A stretch of 64,000 nucleotides of DNA from Sporopachydermia quercuum (taxonomy: Eukaryota > Ascomycota > Sporopachydermiomycetes > Sporopachydermiales > Sporopachydermiaceae): positions 992,001 through 1,056,000 of the forward strand of contig BCGN01000005.1 of the NCBI GenBank assembly GCA_001599295.1, read 5' to 3'. Position numbers and translations under genes: made by a program. Under the pieces are notes generated by a model. It had not been told where the DNA came from and made no database searches. It was given only the letters and a program-made list of their open reading frames with translations. Positions 25,167 to 34,721 of this stretch are shown in pieces (position 1 is the stretch's first letter; every line of letters starts with the position of its first letter).

Positions 25167-25880
25167 ATGATCAAATCAACCATAATAATGACAAGCGAAT
25201 TTGCAAAGAAACCGTTGACCCTTATTGTTGCAGTAGCAGTTCCATCTTTAACTATTGGGAAAAATGGAGGTCTACCATGGAGACTAAGACAAGAAATGAA
25301 ATACTTCAAGCAAGTAACGATTGGGCCTCTCAAGCAAGGTGGTCCTCGTAATGCCGTTATCATGGGTAGAACTACCTGGGAATCAATTCCACCGAAATTC
25401 AGACCGTTGGATAGTCGTGTAAACGTTGTGTTGAGCCGACAGAAGACACCTAGCGAGATATCAGATATTATTCTCAAGGAAAATTCACCTGTACTATTCT
25501 CGAATTCATTAGATAGTGCATTAAAACAACTTGAATTGTTTCAAAACAAATCCTCAAGAAATATAGAGAAAATATTTGTTATTGGAGGATCACAAATTTA
25601 TAAAGACGCCATGAATCATCCTCAAACTAAACACCTGCTAATTACTGAAATATATAAAGAAATCCCGGATGGTGACAAATTTTTTGAGAACTTCAATTGG
25701 ACACCAGTCGGCAGTAAGCAAGAAGCAACCTTTGAATTAAAAACCGATGGTAGAAACTGGAATAGACTCTCAGATGATAGATTGAGAGAGTTTGTTGGCG
25801 AGCATGTGGAAATTCCTGACGGTAATATCGTTGAGGGGGATTATGAGTATAAATATACACTATGGGAGGTGAGTGAATAA
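25167..25880 (+). CDS. DFR1: Dihydrofolate reductase
   Basis: This enzyme reduces dihydrofolate to tetrahydrofolate with NADPH. From the ATG at 25167 the protein has 237 residues; a second in-frame ATG at 25188 gives 230 and has the better start context. IGKNGGLPWRLRQEMKYF carries the LPW substrate loop and catalytic Glu43. The NADPH-binding segments NAVIMGRTTWESIPPKFRPL and FVIGGSQIY follow. The C-terminus ends with a beta strand typical of the fold. It is slightly longer than S. cerevisiae Dfr1 (211). The frame is open upstream to an intron-like CAG at 25100, so the N-terminus is uncertain. Confidence 0.95.
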   Translation: MIKSTIIMTSEFAKKPLTLIVAVAVPSLTIGKNGGLPWRLRQEMKYFKQVTIGPLKQGGPRNAVIMGRTTWESIPPKFRPLDSRVNVVLSRQKTPSEISDIILKENSPVLFSNSLDSALKQLELFQNKSSRNIEKIFVIGGSQIYKDAMNHPQTKHLLITEIYKEIPDGDKFFENFNWTPVGSKQEATFELKTDGRNWNRLSDDRLREFVGEHVEIPDGNIVEGDYEYKYTLWEVSE

Positions 25881-26019
25881 ATTGTTGTAAAAAACTATTA
25901 GAATTTACCCTTGTATTACACCTCAAAAAGTGTCAAATTGTCTCACGTTATATTATAATCAATCTCTAATCTAATCTACTCTAAACACAAAACATAATTC
26001 AGTAACCCAAAAGAGCGTG

Positions 26020-28044
26020 TCACATCTTGTGACAGCACGAAGAGGCATCCTGGGTAGTTATCTCTGATGTTGTATTGTTAACTAAAACGGATTTATTGAA
26101 CTTTGGATTTGATTGAGGAACATCCAAAGCAGGATTCTTCTCGAAAAAGTTGACAGGAAAAATATGAATTTGATGCATTTCTACGGGCATAACAGGGAAA
26201 TCTTCTGGTCTAGGAACATGTGTAAACCCTAAAGTAGCCCAAACAACAATATCTTCATTTCTAACATTATCAACACCATTAGCCCATTTAGCTAACCCAG
26301 TATCACCGTGCGATTGATTTGTAAATTCACCAGCAGCATATAAAGTATCATCAGCATACTTAGTGACCCAATAAGGCTTAGTAGCAAACTTTGCTCTTTT
26401 AACGTTAAATGATTCAGGGTCAGCAATTATTCCTTGAGCAGCTGGGACTTTGATTCTGTAGCCAACAGGTCGTTTTGAGATTGCGTTGATCTTTGATTCA
26501 TTTATAACAGTAAAAGATCTCGCGGTAGATGGGGAAGCATCACAAGATCCTGCTTTCTCAACGTAGTGCCGGTTGGTGATGTAACCTACCTTGTAAGGGT
26601 TTTCAGGAGAATCAGTAGGCATTGGAACAGCATCATCATAAACTAGAGTGTTCTTTTGACCATCAANGGCAGTATCAAATCGGAATGAAAGTAAATGCTG
26701 ATGATAAGCTGCCATAACACCAGGACCGACATTGGTACCCCATGGAACAACGACACCATCGTCAATTGGCATTGTTGATAGGATACCGGTTGCCCTGATT
26801 TGAATTGTAATACCAGCAGCTTGATCAAAAATATACTCAACAATGTATTCATAATTGGAAACAGTTGCAATACTTTGAACAACTAACTCTCTTCTTCTGG
26901 TGACATAAGCTCTTTCATTTCTATAGTTAACATGCTTCATTAACAAGCCATTATCTTGTTCGTGAAGACATACAATTGAATCCAATAAAGCAGGATCACC
27001 ATTAGCGCGGATTCTATGTCCATCAAAATAATGAATATAGCCAAGACAATCACATCCAAGCTTCAATTGATTAGCGCAAATTCCAAATCCAACATCACCT
27101 AAATCAAAAGCTTGCTTTCTATGGAAAGGCGCTCTTGGATCACCATATGGGACAGTCATTTCTGACAAAGACATTCTGTAGAAGACATCTCTTCCGTCAA
27201 AGGTAACGTCGTATAAGACACAACCTTCTCTTGTATTTGTAGATACTCTGAATTTCCATTTTTGCCATTCAACAACATTATCCTTGACCGAAAAGGAAGG
27301 ACCCTCTGCTTGTTCAACAGTCAATGGCTTTAATGGTCTTTCTGGCTCAGATATGAGTTGCTTATGATACTCAACAGCTTTGTAACCAGGATAGGGTTGA
27401 GTTGGAACAGTAGTGCTATCAGCACCTCCTGGCAAAAAATCCATTCTAACAAATTCCTTTGTTAGAGCATCGAAGACAGGAGAAAACTTTAAAGGTAACG
27501 AGTAGTGGTTTGCTTCAGGATGATCGACCTTCAGATACATATAGTGCTGAAGAAGGTATCGGTCTTCATTGTCATCATCTGTTCCATAAATCCAAGGATC
27601 AGAAATAACTTCGTATCCGGGAGGAAGCTTGAGTTTTTTGACTTCAGCCAAAACAAGTGGATGAGAAAGACAGGCAGCCTCGTGTTCAATGATATCATCT
27701 GGTTGGGCAGGACCAACGACACCTTTGGGAAGTGTTGTAGAGAGAATAAGATGTTTAGCAACTGTATTTACAATTGCTTTGTGAAGTAGAGTATCACCAA
27801 TAACGTTGTACAATACTGAAACAGTTCTTGGAACTGATGGTAAAGGTTGACCATGCCTTTCAGCAGAGATGTATTTCAACATCTTAGCTTTGGGAGGATC
27901 ATTTCTTTCAATGAATCTGAAGTGAATCTTTGATTGAGGATGATTGTCCTTTACTAACTTGGAACATAATTTGATCTCCTCTGGATGAAGAGGAGCGAAA
28001 GGATGTAAAGCTGCAATCTCCGCAGTGGTAGCTACTGATGCCAT
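26020..28044 (-). CDS. Copper-containing primary amine oxidase
   Basis: The 674-residue enzyme oxidises primary amines to aldehydes with ammonia and hydrogen peroxide, letting yeasts use amines as nitrogen source. The tyrosine converted to topaquinone is Tyr398 in SNYEYIVEY. The catalytic base is Asp341 in IHYFDGH. Copper ligands are His448 and His450 (YHQHLLSF) and His609 in FTHVPRPEDFP. Two N-terminal domains (about 15-225) precede the large beta-sandwich. The C-terminus has SSCC like Ogataea (Hansenula) amine oxidase. No clear PTS1 or N-terminal PTS2 is visible, although yeast relatives are peroxisomal. One ambiguous base is near 26667. Confidence 0.96.
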   Translation of the reverse strand: MASVATTAEIAALHPFAPLHPEEIKLCSKLVKDNHPQSKIHFRFIERNDPPKAKMLKYISAERHGQPLPSVPRTVSVLYNVIGDTLLHKAIVNTVAKHLILSTTLPKGVVGPAQPDDIIEHEAACLSHPLVLAEVKKLKLPPGYEVISDPWIYGTDDDNEDRYLLQHYMYLKVDHPEANHYSLPLKFSPVFDALTKEFVRMDFLPGGADSTTVPTQPYPGYKAVEYHKQLISEPERPLKPLTVEQAEGPSFSVKDNVVEWQKWKFRVSTNTREGCVLYDVTFDGRDVFYRMSLSEMTVPYGDPRAPFHRKQAFDLGDVGFGICANQLKLGCDCLGYIHYFDGHRIRANGDPALLDSIVCLHEQDNGLLMKHVNYRNERAYVTRRRELVVQSIATVSNYEYIVEYIFDQAAGITIQIRATGILSTMPIDDGVVVPWGTNVGPGVMAAYHQHLLSFRFDTAXDGQKNTLVYDDAVPMPTDSPENPYKVGYITNRHYVEKAGSCDASPSTARSFTVINESKINAISKRPVGYRIKVPAAQGIIADPESFNVKRAKFATKPYWVTKYADDTLYAAGEFTNQSHGDTGLAKWANGVDNVRNEDIVVWATLGFTHVPRPEDFPVMPVEMHQIHIFPVNFFEKNPALDVPQSNPKFNKSVLVNNTTSEITTQDASSCCHKM

Positions 28045-29868
28045 GACCTAGAGACCGTATGAATTGAATAGTTTCCTGAATACTTTTTGTTGATGGATCA
28101 ATAATAGTTAGAACTTCAACTTTTGTCTAATTCGAATTAAAATTCCGAATATAACTATCTGCTACTGCCAATTTTCTAAAACTAGTCAACAAGAATGCAC
28201 GAATCGTCCAGTGAGTTATACCAAAAATTTGCTGGTAGAGAATGGTAAAATCAATTAATAAAGAGAACAATCACTTTATCAAATTTATCAATTGTATACT
28301 CACTGTCGCTATTTCCAAAACCGGTAATGCCTATCTACTTTTGAAAGATCCGAAATTTCTAACTTGGTTGATAAAGACAGATCAGATTGTAAAGTTTTTC
28401 CTATAAAATGATTTGATTACTCTTGATCAATGACAATATTGGGAATGTCAACTGTTTATATACCTCAAGCATATCGCCGTCAGAGAAACTTTTACCAAAA
28501 TAACACTATTTTGAGAGTTATTCTGTTACACCATTTTATACACAAATTCGACCTGGAAATTTGTGTATAGTATAGTATATCCAGTAAAAGAAATACAAAG
28601 CAGTACATTAGTAATTTTACCGCTGTTCATGAAGTTGATAACATCAACGTCCCATTAAATCATTATCAAGAACTATTCTACTTTAACTTACCAGTGCATG
28701 CAAATTCTTATCAAATAGAAGTTAGTATTGATAGTTTCGAGCTTCTTGGCTTTCATAGATAAGATTTCAGAAATTACAGTAAATAGAGAAGCAACGGGAT
28801 TAGAAATTATCTGAACTAAAATAAAGTTATAGTGAGAAATCTCGATTAGAGTTAAGAGGATGCATCAAATAGAAAAATATACCCAAAATGGAAAATATGG
28901 CGATTATCAGGAGGGGAGATGCATGTGACAGTGAGCAACTGCCCATTGATTGAAAACTGTTTTTTTAACAAAAAGTATCAAACAACGGGCAGATGCTCAC
29001 TGTTAGAATTAAAGAGGAAATTATTTGACAGAGAGAATAAATATGAGTAATTGGCATTAAGTAGTTAGAGTATTGCTTTGTAATTTGTTCCAACCCAAAT
29101 TCCACAACCGACATTGTTACCCGATATGGAAGAATCTATTTGGATTAGGGTTTCAGCCAAACTCTGGTTAGAATGTATTCGGGTACCATTAATGATCTAC
29201 TTGGTTAACTTAACTCTTAAAATGATACTAGGTGGTTAACAAATGAAACAGATATCTTGATAAAATGGCTGTCAGGCTGAAGGGAATGTAATAGGGTAAT
29301 TGCGGTTATTTTTGGTTGGCATGGATCAACACTTTATGATAGTTCTATTTGCAATGGAAAAATGTATATTGACACATAGTTCATTGGATCTGGTGTCTAA
29401 CAAATAGTTGTTTGATAACAGAAACATGATTCCCAGAACAAAGTGCTGTTCTTTCAAAGGTAGTGTTGTCTTCCTTTCATTCGTTCAATGAACTGTGTAC
29501 TCTTCCTCAATTAACTGTGTACTGTGTACTCTTCCTGCTTTGCTCTGAGAATTACCTCTCAATTGATTATAGGTCGATCCTTCCTAAATAGGAAGTAATG
29601 GATGAAGATGCTTTGTGCAATAAATCACAATCGAAGCGAGACCTCAAGTCCCGTCAGTGATTTCAAACCTGATATATCACAAACTGTTTGATGATGTTTG
29701 TTCTTGTTCGTTACGTCGTTAATATTGTTAGAAGTTGCATTTAATGGATTGGAGTGCTACATAAAGTAACAAACCAATAATTAAATAATATCTAGCGATA
29801 GTCGAATTGTTCTAAAAGCGCAGTAGAAGGAATAAGAGATAATAGGCAACAAGCTTTTTATCGATTGC
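28045..29868. other. 1.8-kb intergenic region upstream of amine oxidase
   Basis: No gene recognised. It holds a 20-bp imperfect inverted repeat (28929-29002). It also holds a direct repeat of ACTGTGTACTCTTCCT (about 29491 and 29520) and a minus-strand TACTAAC / AG / 15-nt / GTAAGT arrangement at 28686-28727. That arrangement could be part of a spliced 5' leader of the amine oxidase. Confidence 0.4.
28929..29002. repeat. Imperfect inverted repeat (hairpin)
   Basis: Two 20-base arms (28929-28948 and 28983-29002) pair with two mismatches across a 34-base AT-rich loop. The arms are far more GC-rich than their surroundings. No flanking duplication or transposase is seen. It may be a structured leader or terminator element, or the remnant of a small inverted-repeat element. 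Confidence 0.7.
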
Positions 29869-30687
29869 ATGATTAGTGTTGATACCCAAAAAAGTTCCAA
29901 AATGAATTGCCAGAGGCTGAATACGAATTCAAAGAATTCTCAACAAAGATATAAGATATCCATTTATATAAAACCCAACCTTCAAAGAAAAATTTACAGT
30001 GTTGATCAGCTGTTGAATTTACGGAATTATAAAAGCTCGTATGCTCAACAAAAGCTTGCGATACAGCATCGAGCTCTAGAAGAATTACACCAAATGATAA
30101 ATACCCACAAACTGTATAACGCATACCCTTTTGTTCTACTGTTCTCTTCGAAGTGTTCNGTTTGGTATATTCATGAGTACTAACCAAAAAAATCTATCAC
30201 TAGACAATTCGAACGGAATCTCAAGACTGAGAGTGCTGTTTCTTTCGGTTGTGATGAAAATGAAGTAAAGTACGTTGACTTAGATGAAAACAGCTTATAT
30301 ACTGATTATAGAGGTGATACCCAATTTCTGAGGGGACTTCAACATAANAATGTGAATTTCTACCCAATGGAAAACAATGTGCGAGATTATTTAGGAAGAA
30401 GCAACAGAGCTTCCTTCGCAAGTAGACCTCGTCAGTTAGATTATACCCTAGATCATGTTTACCAATATCCGACATCAAATCAGGCAATGTACACAATTAA
30501 TAGAATGGATCCTATCACAGTTGGTTTTGAAAATCGAGAAAATAAACAAATACCATTGCCAAACTATCTCCATCCTGTGAGACATCGGGAACAGCCTGTT
30601 AATTGGGGTCACAATAGCTTAATTACTTATTCTAAGGATTCTCACCTGGTATTACCCCAAGATGGAATGTTCTATATGTATCTTTAG
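29869..30687 (+). CDS. Unknown protein, spliced
   Basis: I do not recognise this gene. Exons 29869-30113 and 30204-30687 give 242 residues. The intron carries GTATAA, TACTAACC and a CACTAG acceptor; an alternative donor GTATGC about 75 bases upstream is also in phase. The protein is polar, rich in Asn, Tyr and Arg, with no membrane span. It includes ENEVKYVDLDENSLYTDYRG, FYPMENNVRDYLGRSNRAS and DYTLDHVYQYPTSNQAMYTIN. After the TAG stop the same frame stays open for another 56 codons (to 30858), with a hydrophobic stretch KKAFIGLLGLGVAYCSS. Either a further intron or read-through could extend the protein. Two ambiguous bases fall here. Confidence 0.55.
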
Positions 30688-31263
30688 TATGAATTACATC
30701 ATCACCATCTCAAAAATCAGTTATTCAAAAAGGCTTTTATCGGATTATTGGGGCTAGGTGTGGCTTACTGTAGCTCTACCTGTCAATGCTCGTACGAAGC
30801 AATGTTTAATGATCACTTATATCTTGCTATTTTACTTGATAATCATACAAAAGCTTAAAGTGCAGGTACAATATAGTGTTATATATTCTATTTCAATGAA
30901 TTTTCTATATAGTCAATTATTCATCAACATCATATCATGTTTATTGATCCGATTTTTATTCATTCTTATCTATCTTCCTATTTAAAACTTGACGTAATCA
31001 TTAAAATTGTTATCGATGCCTCAGTTTTTGGAGGGGGTCTCGTACTATCTGAGTTCGCTGCGCACAAAGTGAAAAATCGAAATTCTCAACCAACACGCAA
31101 ACGGAAACCAGTTTGTATGCCATACGTAGCATCAAAGGCTCAGCAAAGTGAGGTTCAAAGAATAATGAGTACAATGAAATGATCTATTATATAAATTAAT
31201 AGCTGTGAGAACTAGACGGTATAGTACTGGGGAAAAAGTAATTTTACAAGAATCAATATCAAT
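30688..31263 (+). other. Open in-frame continuation and small frame between unknown gene and SEC62
   Basis: The frame of the preceding gene continues from 30688 to a TAA at 30856-30858. A separate ATG frame in the same register, 30937-31182, encodes 81 residues with a hydrophobic N-terminus and a basic C-terminal half (KNRNSQPTRKRKPVCMPYV). It may be a small gene, a 3' exon of the upstream gene, or chance. No function is recognised. Confidence 0.3.
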
Positions 31264-32331
31264 ATGGCCGAAGGAAAAGATTCACATGCACATTGCAAGG
31301 ATGGTAAGTGTAACGATGGCCATTCTCATAGTACACCAGCGCCAGCACCTCCACAAACGCCAGCAGCAATCGCTATTGCGAAATTTCTGCGAAGACACAA
31401 GGGGTTGAAGCAAAGAAAAGGATTGTTTAATGGAAGAGAAGTAGATTTTTTTCGGGCTAAACGGGCTATTAGAGTATTGAATTCCTCTGAATACGAAAAG
31501 CTATCGTCAAATCCTAAAAGTGGTTGCCCTAGAATTCGTACAACGCCAACAGATTCTAAATCCATCAAGCAAAATGACAACGGGCCTGTGCAAATTGCTG
31601 ATGATTTAATTTCTTTGTTAATAAGAAGTAACATTCTCTATCGCGTGAGGAAGATTGAGGACATAGAAGAAATCAAACAACGGGGTCTACCTAATGTTCG
31701 ACATAAGCCTAATCTGGATGCTCCACCTAAGCAGGCAACAGCTGTGAAATTTTTAGACATGTCGGATGCTAAAAACAAAAACATCAGACTAACTCCACAG
31801 GCTGCTGCAATGGGAGTGGAACTTTTGGACGAGAATGAATATTTTATCTGGAACTATGAGCCAGTTAATGTGCTGAATATTTTTTATGGTATACTATTAG
31901 TTGTTGGTATTTTCACGGTTATATTATTCCCATTATGGCCAAGGAAAATGAGAACAGGTGCTTATTATCTTTCATGGGGTTTNTTAGGCTTATTGGGACT
32001 ATTTTTTGTTGTGGCTATCATCAGACTCATTCTTTATCTCATTATTCTTGTTGCCACTAGAAAAGGTTTCTGGCTATTCCCTAATTTGTTTGCAGACGTT
32101 GGAATTATTGATAGCTTCAAGCCTCTCTATAGCTGGGATGGAGAAGAGGATAAAGGTGACACAACTGGTAAATCTAAGAAGTCAACCTCGAAGACCACCA
32201 AAGTTCCTGCTTCGTCTGAAAGCCCAGCTCTGGCTACCGCCGAACTATCAACAGCTAAAACTACCGGCACTTCAACCTCAGATACGAAAGCGAATTCTCG
32301 CCAAGTTGTTTTAGAAGAGTTAGACGAGTGA
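31264..32331 (+). CDS. SEC62: ER translocon subunit Sec62
   Basis: This is an integral ER membrane protein of the Sec62/63 complex for post-translational translocation. The 355-residue protein has a cytosolic basic N-domain (IAKFLRRHKGLKQRKGLFNGREVDFFRAKR, about 38-68), which binds Sec63. Two membrane spans follow (about 204-225 and 241-263), then the conserved GFWLFPNLFADVGIIDSFKPLYSW and a Ser/Thr/Lys-rich cytosolic tail. The first 23 residues are rich in His and Cys (SHAHCKDGKCNDGHSHS), which is not a general family feature. One ambiguous base lies in TM2 near 31983. Confidence 0.95.
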   Translation: MAEGKDSHAHCKDGKCNDGHSHSTPAPAPPQTPAAIAIAKFLRRHKGLKQRKGLFNGREVDFFRAKRAIRVLNSSEYEKLSSNPKSGCPRIRTTPTDSKSIKQNDNGPVQIADDLISLLIRSNILYRVRKIEDIEEIKQRGLPNVRHKPNLDAPPKQATAVKFLDMSDAKNKNIRLTPQAAAMGVELLDENEYFIWNYEPVNVLNIFYGILLVVGIFTVILFPLWPRKMRTGAYYLSWGXLGLLGLFFVVAIIRLILYLIILVATRKGFWLFPNLFADVGIIDSFKPLYSWDGEEDKGDTTGKSKKSTSKTTKVPASSESPALATAELSTAKTTGTSTSDTKANSRQVVLEELDE

Positions 32332-33030
32332 TCAACGAGGCCATTAATGGAATTAATGAAATTTGTTTCAATAGATCAATAATATGTCCTTTTTTCATTG
32401 CCTTGTATTGTTCCTTATTAGTTTGCTCATAATCCTGTTACATATAAAATTAAAAACGTACTGCACAAATATGCATAGATATGTCGTATCCATTTAAGAT
32501 TTTAGTTACATGTCTTCCAGTAGTAAACTCTTGACATCAACTATTTAACTATGTGGATTGTTAGCCTCTCCTAGACGGTTTATATATTTCCTGGGGCATT
32601 TATTGACTATGTTTATATATTGAAGTAAACTTGTTGTGAATAATTCTCGCAGACTTTGCATTAATACGTATACTTTTTAGGCAATCTTTAGACACTCTTT
32701 TAGGAGTACCCTGTTATCAGTGGAACATCTACTAGGAGTAGCCAGTCATCAGGGCAATATCAGCATTTGGATCCTGCCCTCAAAGAAATTGGTAGATCGA
32801 TTGAAATTAGAATATTCCCAAACACTGCTGATATCAACAAAGCACCTTATCAGAACAGGATTTTATTGAATATCTTTTTAAAGATTTTATTGAAATCACA
32901 ACGCTCAACATATATATGAAGTCAACGGAGAGGACTCCCGTTGATAATAACTCATAGTCATAATATGATCTAGGAACTGACTGGATCAACACTTAATTGC
33001 ATTACTTTTTTTGATGTAAAGAAATTTTGA
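32332..33030. other. Intergenic region SEC62-FMP30
   Basis: About 700 bases between tandem genes. It contains an imperfect 20-bp direct repeat with 32-bp period (32701-32752). No gene is recognised. Confidence 0.4.
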
Positions 33031-34377
33031 ATGAATTTATTAGATACAATCATGTCAGTCTTCAGGAAAACTGGGTTGGGGATTGTAGCGGCCTATGCTT
33101 CCTACAAGGCATACATCATGATCCAGACGAAACTTGAGATCTCCAGGAGAACACATGAAGAAGAAATGAGACTATTAGAGAACAGCGGTTTAAAATTCCC
33201 TAATAGAACATATGGATCTATGACTATTGGCGGCCGATTTGAGAATCCGTTTCCTGAATATCGACCTCAGACATTGTTTGAATTTTTTTATTGCCGTATC
33301 CATGAATTTTTTGAGCCTAGACCTAGAGGTGGAATTCCATTTGACAATGAGACACTAAGAAAGCTTTTACCGATCTTCACACCTGATTATGAGCTCTTGT
33401 TTTCACAGCTGAATAACAAAACAGAAAATAATTCTACATTAAACGAAAAGGAGAGCGAATCGTTACCACCCGCAAGAGATAGACTAAATCTTACCTGGAT
33501 TGGACAGAGTTGTGCCTATGTGCAGATTGGGCAGTTGAGTATATTGACAGATCCTATCTTTGAGAACTATTTGATGCATCATAGACTCGGACCCAAACGA
33601 GTCACGCCAGCCCCCTGTCAAATCAAAGATTTACCAAAAATTGACTATGTATTTGTCTCCCACGACCATCCTGATCATTTAGAAGAAGAATCTATAGCAA
33701 AGATTGGCAATGAAGCTATGTGGATAGTTCCTGTAGGTATTCGCCATTTCCTGAATAAACGAGGAATCTATAAGGTTGCCGAACTAGATTGGTGGGAGAG
33801 AATGGAGCTACCCAGCAATAATATGAGTGGTGGAATCGGAACAGGAACGGGAAATGATGATAAATTTGAAGTTGTATGTACCCCAGCTATGCATTGGTCT
33901 GGAAGATACATTCTTGATACCAACAGATCACTATGGTGCTCATTTTTAGTATTGAGAAATGGGCAACCAATTTTTTTCCACGCTGGAGACACTGGTTATG
34001 CTAAAGAAGTTTTCTCTGGAATCAAACAAATATATGGTGGTGGATGTAAAGTTGCTATGATTCCATGTGGATCATATGAACCAGCATGGCACCAAAAGCC
34101 TCGTCATGTTAATCCTTCAGAAGCCATACAAATAATGCAAGATTTGGAAGCTAAGAAAATGATCGGTGTCCATTGGGGTACTTTTGTGCTGAGTAGCGAG
34201 AATTTTCTGGCCCCTAAGAGTCAACTGGAAAGATTAGCATCTTTGAAAGATAGTAAGAATAGCATTTTGGCACCTGAATTTGGTCGTACTATGGTATTTG
34301 ATATAAGTGATGATCGTGACAGCCATACAGAGTCTAAGAAGTTAGTTAGAGATGGGAAAACATGGTTGATTAGGTGA
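33031..34377 (+). CDS. FMP30: Mitochondrial NAPE-hydrolysing phospholipase D-like protein Fmp30
   Basis: This is a metallo-beta-lactamase-fold phosphodiesterase. In S. cerevisiae Fmp30 acts on N-acylphosphatidylethanolamine and supports mitochondrial inner-membrane lipid balance. The 448-residue protein has an N-terminal hydrophobic, positively charged segment (about 10-32) suited to inner-membrane anchoring. The core begins LTWIGQSCAYVQIGQLSILTDPIF. The zinc motif HDHPDH spans 211-216, followed by CTPAMHWSGRYILDTN, FFHAGDTGY and GVHWGTF, all typical of NAPE-PLD. The length matches Fmp30 (about 468). It converges with the PanB gene. Confidence 0.94.
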   Translation: MNLLDTIMSVFRKTGLGIVAAYASYKAYIMIQTKLEISRRTHEEEMRLLENSGLKFPNRTYGSMTIGGRFENPFPEYRPQTLFEFFYCRIHEFFEPRPRGGIPFDNETLRKLLPIFTPDYELLFSQLNNKTENNSTLNEKESESLPPARDRLNLTWIGQSCAYVQIGQLSILTDPIFENYLMHHRLGPKRVTPAPCQIKDLPKIDYVFVSHDHPDHLEEESIAKIGNEAMWIVPVGIRHFLNKRGIYKVAELDWWERMELPSNNMSGGIGTGTGNDDKFEVVCTPAMHWSGRYILDTNRSLWCSFLVLRNGQPIFFHAGDTGYAKEVFSGIKQIYGGGCKVAMIPCGSYEPAWHQKPRHVNPSEAIQIMQDLEAKKMIGVHWGTFVLSSENFLAPKSQLERLASLKDSKNSILAPEFGRTMVFDISDDRDSHTESKKLVRDGKTWLIR

Positions 34378-34721
34378 TAATTGATAGTATATGAGAAATT
34401 AAAATATGAATAAGTACCGTCTGCCGAAGTATGGGATGTTCTATAGATCTTAGATAGAGGAAAGTATTTCTTCTTTCTCATTATAAAGTTTGCAGCAATC
34501 AGAAGATTCAGTGGTTTGAGTAGCATACAGTAGCATACAGTAGCATATATATTACTAACTATCTTGAGGGGAGTATATACATGAAACGCATTTTTTCAAC
34601 TACAATCTCAACCAATTCTATTTACATGTCATAATCCTTTCAAAGTCGTATGCGCATCCATCAACTTATCTTATTGAGATTGTCTCATCGTCATATGGTA
34701 GGCATAAAACAATTTTCTCCT
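34378..34721. terminator. Convergent 3' region FMP30 / ECM31
   Basis: Contains the two gene ends and a TAGCATACAG tandem (2.6 copies, 10-bp period, 34521-34547). No gene is recognised. Confidence 0.4.
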
